A stretch of 64,000 bases of DNA, from NCBI GenBank assembly GCA_025267735.1, contig CM046301.1, positions 65,491,872 to 65,555,871 on the forward strand, read 5' to 3'. Shown one piece after another: positions 59,201 through 64,000 of the stretch. The translations under genes and the position numbers were made by a program. The notes below the pieces were generated by a model that made no database searches, was not told the DNA's origin, and worked only from the letters and a program-made list of their open reading frames with translations. Source of the stretch: Mactra quadrangularis (lineage: Eukaryota > Mollusca > Bivalvia > Venerida > Mactridae). The first letter of the stretch is position 1; each line of letters opens with the position of its first letter.

Positions 59201-62200
59201 GGCATAAGAGGACTTACAAACAAAATAGATCATAGTGATAAAAAAGTGATGTAGGTTTCAATAACACCGTTTTCTCACTTATCATTATAACGATCTAGGA
59301 AAGCTTGTCTGCTAATGTCATACCCATTGTATAATGTATTCATAGGAGAAGATTTAAAATTGGGAAGGTAGAGAGACATGAGGAAATAGAACAAAAGGGA
59401 TATAGTGGAGTTTCCTATTTTTGTTAAAGAAAAATATTAATGTATAGTATGATATCTGCATCAGTTGCCATGTGTCAACTTTTCCTTGTTTAACTGTAGA
59501 GGCAGCAATAATTCTCCCATTTTCACTGAACCTCTCCAGAAGCTTATAATAATGATAAGGAATATTTTATTTATAAAGGCAACACTGTTAGGCAAAGCCC
59601 AATTTTGCTTTGATGTTTGATCATGAGATGTTTAAAACTAGGTCACTAGGTCAAATTATGTAAACAAAACTTCAGGGTAACTTTCATGCTCTAATTGATA
59701 TCGATCATGATCTGATAATTATTTCTTCTATTTATTTGTACAGAAAGCTGAAAAATGATTTTTATGAGTTAGAGAATGTAGTTGATGGTGCTGGGGCCTG
59801 GAGATACAAAGAATCACAGAAATTAGGAGATCTTGTACAACGAAGATTAACTTACTTACAGGTATATACTTTAAACATTTATTAGTTCTTTTTTTGTTTT
59901 ACAGCCTTGGTTAACTGTTGTGTACAGATTATTTAAGAGACGCAGTTTATTGTCTCAAAATGCTCTGTTGTCTGGGATGTCTATGCTTCCTATCAAGCTT
60001 TTCAGCGCCATCATCAATTACCATTACACTTGTAAAATAATCACACATTTACAAAAGTGAAAAGTTGATTATGTATAGCATTGTAGTTGATTCAGTCAAA
60101 GAAAATATTACCTATGAACACTGTGTTCAGCATTCTGTTTCAGGCATTAGTTAAACACTAACAAATATTTCATGCACATGTATATTTGTATATGTAGAAG
60201 ATACAAAGAAGAAATCTTGATTGATGATAGACCTTTATTAGAATTGGAAATCACCGCAAAAAATTAATTGAATCACTACAAAATGTGGCAGTCAAAAACA
60301 ATAAGAGGAAATTGCAGTGGCTATGAACTTTCTCAAATATTGCAGAACATGACAGGAGATAAGGAAAACCCTAAGGTTGACAAATGACTGAAATACCACT
60401 TATCATGTACAATGTATGTTTTTAAAAACATTGAATTTGTTTTTTTGTTTTTGAATATTACATGAATATGTATGCTCAATATAACAATTATTTTAAGTAA
60501 ATAGTTATAATCGATAAAAAAATTATTTTATACTTAATTGTATTTTAGAATCCTAAAGATTGTGAAAGTGCTAAAAAGATGTTATGTAACCTAGGTAAAG
60601 GGTGTGGCTATGGTTGTCAGTTACATCATGTGACCTACTGTCTAATCATGGCTTACGCTACACAAAGAACACTTATACTACAGTCTACTGGTTGGAGATA
60701 TTCTGTGAAAGGATGGGAGTTTGTATTTCAACCTTTAAGTAAAACATGTACTTCAGTTATGGGGCAAACTCCTGTAAGATGGGGACGTAAGTTGGTTTAT
60801 TTGATTTCTCTGTTTGAAAACCTTTCAATCATGGTCTGTAGCGCAGTTAGTAGGTTTGCCAGGATTTTGAATCTAGTCCTCCAGTGTATTGAGAAGTTGT
60901 CTGCCTTGTGGAAGGGTAGGTAAGTACTGATTTCTAACAAGGGTCCAGGAACGCTAGCTTAGGTGCGCTGGTTACTGAAAATAAACTAGTTTGTGTTGAC
61001 ATGGCCTTAAACCCAGTTTTATGAAAATCATATACAGCTGTATAAAATGGGTCCTATAATGTGAACACACATTGTAAAGACTAAATAATTGGCAGACTGA
61101 CTGTCAGAACATAATTATGTGATGCGTGATGTCTATTTCAACATAATTATATATTCAACCAGGCCAATCCCCTGACACCAGAGTTATGGTCCTTTACATG
61201 TGTCATGCCTTTGTGTGATTTTATAGATATCTTACAAAACGGAATACTTGAATCTATTAGGGGTGCAACCCAAATTGAGGTTAGATGAACCGTTTAAGTC
61301 TGTTATCCACATGTAACTGCAAAAATGATGTAAATAAGTATGACAAAATAAGACTCCTATTACATATTTCATATGATCAGTTAAGCTCACTTACATAATA
61401 TGTAATAAATTTGTGTGTGTGTTTCTTTTATTACTTGTTTTATGTATTTTAAGTATAATTCATTTAGGCCGAGTGCTGAGATCATTAAATCATTTTTAGC
61501 CTGACTCCAAATTTGATAGTGAGCTTGAAGAGTGGCCCTTGGGGCAAATACACAGAGCTTAGTGAAGCTCCATTTAAGACTTTGTTTGAGTCATATTATT
61601 TAAATGCATTTCTCTGTCTTACTATATTGTATAATATTTTTTCCAGCTCATGATCAAATCAAAGATGCTTTAGTTGTTGAGATGCCAATTGTTGACAGTC
61701 TTGTACCAAGAAGTAATTATCTCCCTTTATCTGTACCTGATGACCTCGCTGATAGACTTATACGTTTCCATGGTGATCCGTCTGCTTGGTGGATTGGACA
61801 ATTTGTCACTTATCTTACACGCCCTAACCAGTTTTTAAAAGAAGACCTAGAACTTAGTCAAAGTAAACTAGGATTTGAAAATCCAATTGTTGGGTAATAA
61901 TAATTTTTATATTATTTCTGGTTATTTAGGGGAATCACAGACCCACTTAAATGCTTGGCAATGGAGTCCAAAATTCTAATGGGCATCTATATATTTTGAA
62001 ATGATGACCAGACTGGCAATCGAAAATGATACAACATTTATTTTACTGGTTTTAATGATTTCTGTGTTATTTCTGGACTTAGATGCTTTCTTCTTGTTAT
62101 TTTATTGGAATTATGCAAACAAGATGTTTTGAAAGTTTTAATTTAAAGTTCATTATTCAACTTTAATATTAGAATTTTAACTTACATATAAACAGGTCTA

Positions 62201-64000
62201 ACAAAAATTGCATCTATGTTGTATAAATGTTGGATCATTTGTATTTTATCTGGGCAACCAATATTTGGTTGTCAGAGACTTATACGGAAACTATTAGTGG
62301 GTGTAGTTAGTATTTGACCCTGAATGAAATCAACTCCTCATTATCATAAGTAAAGAGTAAGGACCTTATTTCACCATGAATTGTAACACATTCCTTTTGG
62401 CTAGCTCAGTGCTCTAGTACACTGCTGGAGGGGTCACCTGACTGACGTATATTCTTGGAGTTTTGTTATGAAATTATTTCTATTGCCATTCTTCCTTCTA
62501 CCACTGAGTCTTTTTCATGAAGAGCAGATGGCTGTCAGTGATCGAAGTATGCATCTAGTAACTGGTTAACAGCTAAATCTAGAGGTTTAGCCTTTCAGGA
62601 ACAGTGAATACAATTTGTTATTTTGACTTTAAAGACAAATAAAAAAAACAATTTCTAAATTGTTACTCCATTTTACTGGTTTAATTTATTTGAATGTGGT
62701 TTTCTAGACTTTTCTAACTCACAGTTTATATTATAGTAAATTATATCTATTATAGTGTACATGTACGACGTACAGATAAAGTTGGTATGGAAGCACAGTT
62801 TCATACATTAGAAGAATATATGACATATGTTGAAGAATGGTTTGATGTATATGCTCAACGTCATCCTAATGTTCAACGTAGAGTATATCTAGCCTCTGAT
62901 GATCCTAGTGTTCTATCAGAGGCTAAACAAAAGTAAGTTTACTTTCCTGTCCTGTTTGATGTTTAGTTGTTCACCAGGGTATGTCTGCTACATATAAATG
63001 CATTGTGTGCAGACTCTGGCTTAAACTGAAACTTAATATTTGAAATTTAAGAATCCAGGACATTGTTTCTTTCTCTGTTGGCCATCATTAAGTTTTTAAG
63101 TCAGTTTAGTCCTCACCATATTTCAACAGGACTTGGGACCAGCTTTGTCTAATTTCATTTTTTATGAAGCATGGTTTTGTATCATCTGGTTAGGTGCCAT
63201 ATTGATATTTGTTCATCATTATGACCTCCCTATTTACTTGTCCAGGGTGTAACTAAACCACCATAAACTTCTTTGTTTTAAGGGTTCTAACAAAAAACAG
63301 CTACAATGATGTCAGTACTTTTGACCAGTACTTCTAGGGTTCCTAGAGATATTCATTGAAAATCAAGCAAAAAGAATTTCACTTCACATCCAAGTGTTTG
63401 CTTTTTTCTTTCTTTTTTCATTGATTGATTGACCAATTGATTCATTATTTATGTGTGGATCAATTGATGAAATGGCACACTCACTTATAAAGGTTATATC
63501 AGTCTATGAAATAAGGAAATGAAAGTGGTTACCCCAACAGGTCATTTTAGTAGCATATGCTATATCTTGGTCGTAGTCTTTTGGTTGCCCGTCAGAATTT
63601 TTTTTTGTCCCAGGCAACCAGACACCCACTAATTTCTTAGACTGTTATATACAGTCCAACCTGTGAACAACGGCCGGCCAAGGGAAAAGAGAAAAGTGGC
63701 CTTTGTTCACAGGTGGCCTTTGTTCGGAGGGAGGAACAAACGGGTCATGTTTCGTTAGACTTGAGAGACAGAGTTCATAATTAACATGAATTAATCATTA
63801 AAATTGTTTTTATTTTCAACCTTAATTCATTATTCTCATTATCATTATTGAATTTGTGACAATAAATGAAAAAAAAATTTTTTGAACAAAGAATGACTAA
63901 AACAAAGAAATCAGTGATTTTTTGTTAGCAGCTACATTTCATGCTATGCCCTCAACATTAACAATTGCACTCTACAAAGTCTCACTACTCTGACCTTTTG
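39099..64000 (+). CDS. FUT8: Alpha-1,6-fucosyltransferase (FUT8), 5' part of gene
   Basis: Coding exons: 39135-39328, 44442-44587, 54027-54204, 59744-59861, 60549-60786, 61647-61893, 62756-62932, all with GT-AG borders and matching phases, giving 432 residues; vertebrate FUT8 has about 575, so the end lies beyond the window. The enzyme transfers fucose from GDP-fucose to the innermost GlcNAc of N-glycans in the Golgi (family GT23). The layout is type II membrane protein: short cytoplasmic tail, membrane segment (residues about 6-22), coiled-coil stem, catalytic domain. GT23 motif HVRRTDK lies at residues 376-382, with the two Arg that bind GDP-fucose. The remaining catalytic motifs and the SH3 domain are not in the window. 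Confidence 0.96.
39329..40599 (+). other. FUT8 intron, left part
   Basis: AT-rich intron DNA with no recognised feature before the TTAA-flanked element. Confidence 0.5.
40604..42372. mobile_element. TTAA-flanked transposon with 16-bp inverted ends
   Basis: Ends GGTTCTGGAACTGTAA, perfectly inverted, each flanked by TTAA (40600-40603 and 42373-42376). 1769 bp, no transposase. TTAA points to piggyBac-like mobilisation, though the ends do not start CCC. Contains the 422-bp tandem duplication. Confidence 0.8.
41009..41844. repeat. 422-bp tandem duplication, near identical
   Basis: 41009-41422 repeats as 41431-41844 with no difference noticed; the 8 bases AAGTTGTA separate them (period 422). The two ORFs seen across it are the same chance frame twice. 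Confidence 0.93.
42580..43303. mobile_element. TA-flanked MITE, 724 bp
   Basis: Inverted ends TAGGTTGTTTGC...GCTGGACCCCTA (left) and TAGGTCGTTTGC...GCTGGACCCCTA (right, reverse strand), flanked by TA at 42578-42579 and 43304-43305. An inner motif ATAATCAGAACAGC occurs twice. Confidence 0.75.
43304..44441 (+). other. FUT8 intron, no feature recognised
   Basis: AT-rich intron up to the acceptor TTGATTTCAG at 44432-44441; includes a local 60-70-base duplication near 44225-44360 (CAAAACCTCTC...ATTGTT). Confidence 0.5.
44442..44587 (+). CDS. FUT8: FUT8 exon 2 of coding region: stem
   Basis: 146 bases, phase 2 to phase 1, donor G|GTGAGT. Encodes [20 protein letters not shown] and a coiled-coil stretch [15 protein letters not shown], the stem between membrane anchor and catalytic domain; the stem is the least conserved part of FUT8. 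Confidence 0.88.
45004..45525. mobile_element. 522-bp MITE with 9-bp target duplication
   Basis: Inverted ends of about 58 bases starting CAATCTCTCATACAGAGTTG, nearly perfect, flanked by TGTATTTAC on both sides (44995-45003 and 45526-45534). Nine-base duplications fit Mutator-like elements. The ORFs at both ends are the same inverted repeat read twice. Confidence 0.9.
45919..46513 (+). mobile_element. Helentron-type element with about 165-bp tandem repeats
   Basis: Starts AGCTCGACTTTTC, closes with the inverted GAAAAGTCAAGCGCGC, then hairpin GCTGTCTTACGGACAGC and TGTTGTT. Nearly three core units of about 165 bp contain AATGTTTTTGGAGTTATGTCCC and TCATCATCACTAC. Confidence 0.8.
46803..46883. 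repeat. Hairpin with about 34-base arms
   Basis: ATGTACATTG...GTATTCATTAATTT...CCTTATA pairs with TATAAGG...AATTAATGAATAC...ATGTACAT. Confidence 0.85.
47176..47208. repeat. (TTG)n microsatellite
   Basis: About ten uninterrupted TTG units. Confidence 0.95.
48212..48283. repeat. Hairpin with 26-base arms
   Basis: TGGGTTTAGCGCAAAATGG pairs with the stretch ending TTTTGCCCTAAACCCA; GGTTGTAAC pairs with GTTACAACT. Two or three mismatches. Confidence 0.85.
48953..49222 (+). mobile_element. Helentron-type short element, family A, copy 3
   Basis: Same start, microsatellite, inner sequence and GAGCATTAGCTC hairpin plus TTACTTGTT end as the copy at 23248; a few substitutions. Confidence 0.8.
50565..50767. 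promoter_or_regulatory. Pair of RFX X-box motifs
   Basis: GTTGCCTGGCAAC at 50565-50577 and GTTGCCTAGCAAC at 50755-50767 both fit the X-box consensus GTNRCC(N0-3)RGYAAC exactly. RFX factors bind such sites, notably at ciliary genes. Two perfect sites 190 bases apart suggest an enhancer or an old repeat; not tested. Confidence 0.5.
51826..51873 (-). CDS. Candidate antisense first exon
   Basis: Minus ATG at 51873 opens [16 protein letters not shown], followed by donor GTAAGA (51825-51820). A CpG-richer patch with a CRE lies about 370 bases upstream on that strand. No further exon was found; may be chance. Confidence 0.2.
53191..53961. mobile_element. TIR element with repeated CTATCTCC motif
   Basis: Inverted ends TCGTC(A/G)CCTCAATCTAACAATG. 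The phrase AACATTGCTCTATCTCC or a close variant recurs at about 53204, 53378, 53479 and 53513 and, inverted, at 53692. About 770 bp; no transposase; no clear target duplication. Confidence 0.75.
54027..54204 (+). CDS. FUT8: FUT8 exon 3 of coding region
   Basis: 178 bases after acceptor TTGTTCTAG; donor GTAAGT at 54205; phase 1 to phase 2. Encodes [20 protein letters not shown] and [14 protein letters not shown], helical stem sequence leading to the catalytic domain. Confidence 0.93.
54205..56153 (+). other. FUT8 intron; possible hAT-like remnant
   Basis: From 54253 (CAGAGCTCCAGATAAG) to 55998 (reverse strand start CAGGGCTC) the DNA may be an old hAT-type element; the interior is CpG-richer than the surroundings, with no ORF and no convincing 8-base duplication. 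Confidence 0.3.
56154..57615. mobile_element. pogo-like non-autonomous transposon
   Basis: Ends CAGTAAAGTTCCGCTAATAA and, reverse strand, CAGTAGAGTCTCACCTAACG, flanked by TA (56152-56153 and 57616-57617). Subterminal variants of GGTCTTAATAGCGA / GTCTTATTATCGGACC recur. CAGTA ends with TA duplication are the pogo/Tigger pattern. No intact transposase in 1462 bp. Confidence 0.75.
56426..56687. mobile_element. Nested MITE with G-rich ends
   Basis: Starts CAGGGGCAGATCCAG; the right end reads CATAGGCAGATCTAG on the reverse strand. Resembles hAT-type MITE ends; target duplication not clear. Sits inside the pogo-like element. Confidence 0.5.
57741..57891 (+). mobile_element. SINE family 2, 5'-truncated copy
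   Basis: Lacks the tRNA head but shares GTACATGAAA, TAGTAGTTGGTTAACAGC and CCAGAGATTTAGCCTTTC with the copy at 28691. Confidence 0.8.
57892..59743 (+). other. FUT8 intron, no feature recognised
   Basis: AT-rich, ending in acceptor TATTTGTACAG at 59733-59743. Short ORFs here look random. Confidence 0.5.
59744..59861 (+). CDS. FUT8: FUT8 exon 4 of coding region
   Basis: 118 bases, phase 2 to phase 0, donor GTATAT. Encodes a segment ending [13 protein letters not shown], the well-conserved entry to the catalytic domain. Confidence 0.93.
60549..60786 (+). CDS. FUT8: FUT8 exon 5 of coding region: start of catalytic domain
   Basis: 238 bases, phase 0 to phase 1. Encodes [20 protein letters not shown] and [20 protein letters not shown], a cysteine-rich block highly conserved in FUT8, then [16 protein letters not shown]. 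Donor C|GTAAGT. Confidence 0.96.
61647..61893 (+). CDS. FUT8: FUT8 exon 6 of coding region
   Basis: 247 bases after acceptor TTTTCCAG; phase 1 to phase 2; donor G|GTAATA, slightly weak. Encodes [28 protein letters not shown] and [13 protein letters not shown], all characteristic FUT8 blocks. Confidence 0.96.
62392..62607 (+). mobile_element. tRNA-derived SINE, family 2, copy 3
   Basis: TGGCTAGCTCAGTGCTC head, then GAAATTATTTCTATTGCCATT and AACTGGTTAACAGCTAA, TTTAGCCTTTCAGGAACAGT as in the copy at 28691. Confidence 0.85.
62756..62932 (+). CDS. FUT8: FUT8 exon 7 of coding region: GDP-fucose motif
   Basis: 177 bases, phase 2 to phase 2, donor GTAAGT. Opens with [10 protein letters not shown], the GT23 motif I whose two Arg contact GDP-fucose, then [16 protein letters not shown] and [13 protein letters not shown]. 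The next exon lies outside the window. Confidence 0.97.
62933..64000 (+). other. FUT8 intron; left end of a pogo-like element
   Basis: At about 63653 CAGTCCAACCTGTGAACAAC follows a TA, and GGCC(A/T)TTGTTC(A/G)CAG units repeat after it, like a pogo-type inverted end. Its partner would lie beyond the window. Confidence 0.4.

Noticed and set aside
60838..60970. tRNA-like or SINE sequence (GTAGCGCAGTTAGTAGG)
   Set aside because: Only a weak box A likeness; no body shared with other copies in the window.

Overview
This is animal (eukaryotic) DNA, AT-rich, with small exons in long introns packed with transposons. The gene set (FUT8, an ankyrin/SOCS-box protein, a P2X7 cytoplasmic-domain protein), the tRNA-derived SINEs and the many short elements with core tandem repeats, a 3' hairpin and a CTTGTT-type end point to a mollusc, most likely a bivalve. 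Species cannot be given from sequence alone.

Layout. 1-620: flank with an inverted repeat arm. 621-9409: a young Ty3/gypsy LTR retrotransposon on the minus strand with 751-bp LTRs differing at 3 positions, gag, pol, a one-base break in integrase, and an extra zinc-finger/coiled-coil ORF. gag and pol are linked by a textbook -1 frameshift signal. 9410-12218: repeats and a 365-bp palindrome-rich MITE. 12539-13661: two minus-strand exons of a P2X7 cytoplasmic-domain gene carrying an in-frame TGA. 14195-17514: a 3.3-kb Mutator-like element with 9-bp target duplications, containing a dead Tc1 element and a Helentron-type short element. 17673-19201: a further Helentron-type repeat and a MITE. 19405-27626: a plus-strand ankyrin-repeat/SOCS-box (ASB-like) gene of three exons with a possible second promoter before the last exon; its intron 2 holds a 3.2-kb tandem-repeat element. 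27750-39098: SINEs, a near-perfect 650-bp palindrome, and a piggyBac-type MITE. 39099 to the window end: the 5' two-thirds to three-quarters of FUT8 (alpha-1,6-fucosyltransferase), seven coding exons, all with matching splice phases, running off the right edge; introns hold MITEs with clear target duplications, a 422-bp tandem duplication, two perfect RFX X-box motifs and SINEs.

The host genes are unrelated in function: FUT8 core-fucosylates N-glycans in the Golgi, the ASB-like protein should be a Cullin-5 substrate receptor, and the P2X7-type domain is a cytoplasmic zinc-binding module. Coordinates of exons were fixed by splice sites, reading phase and protein continuity, without transcript data. 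Most of the remaining sequence is repeat-derived or featureless AT-rich intron/intergenic DNA.
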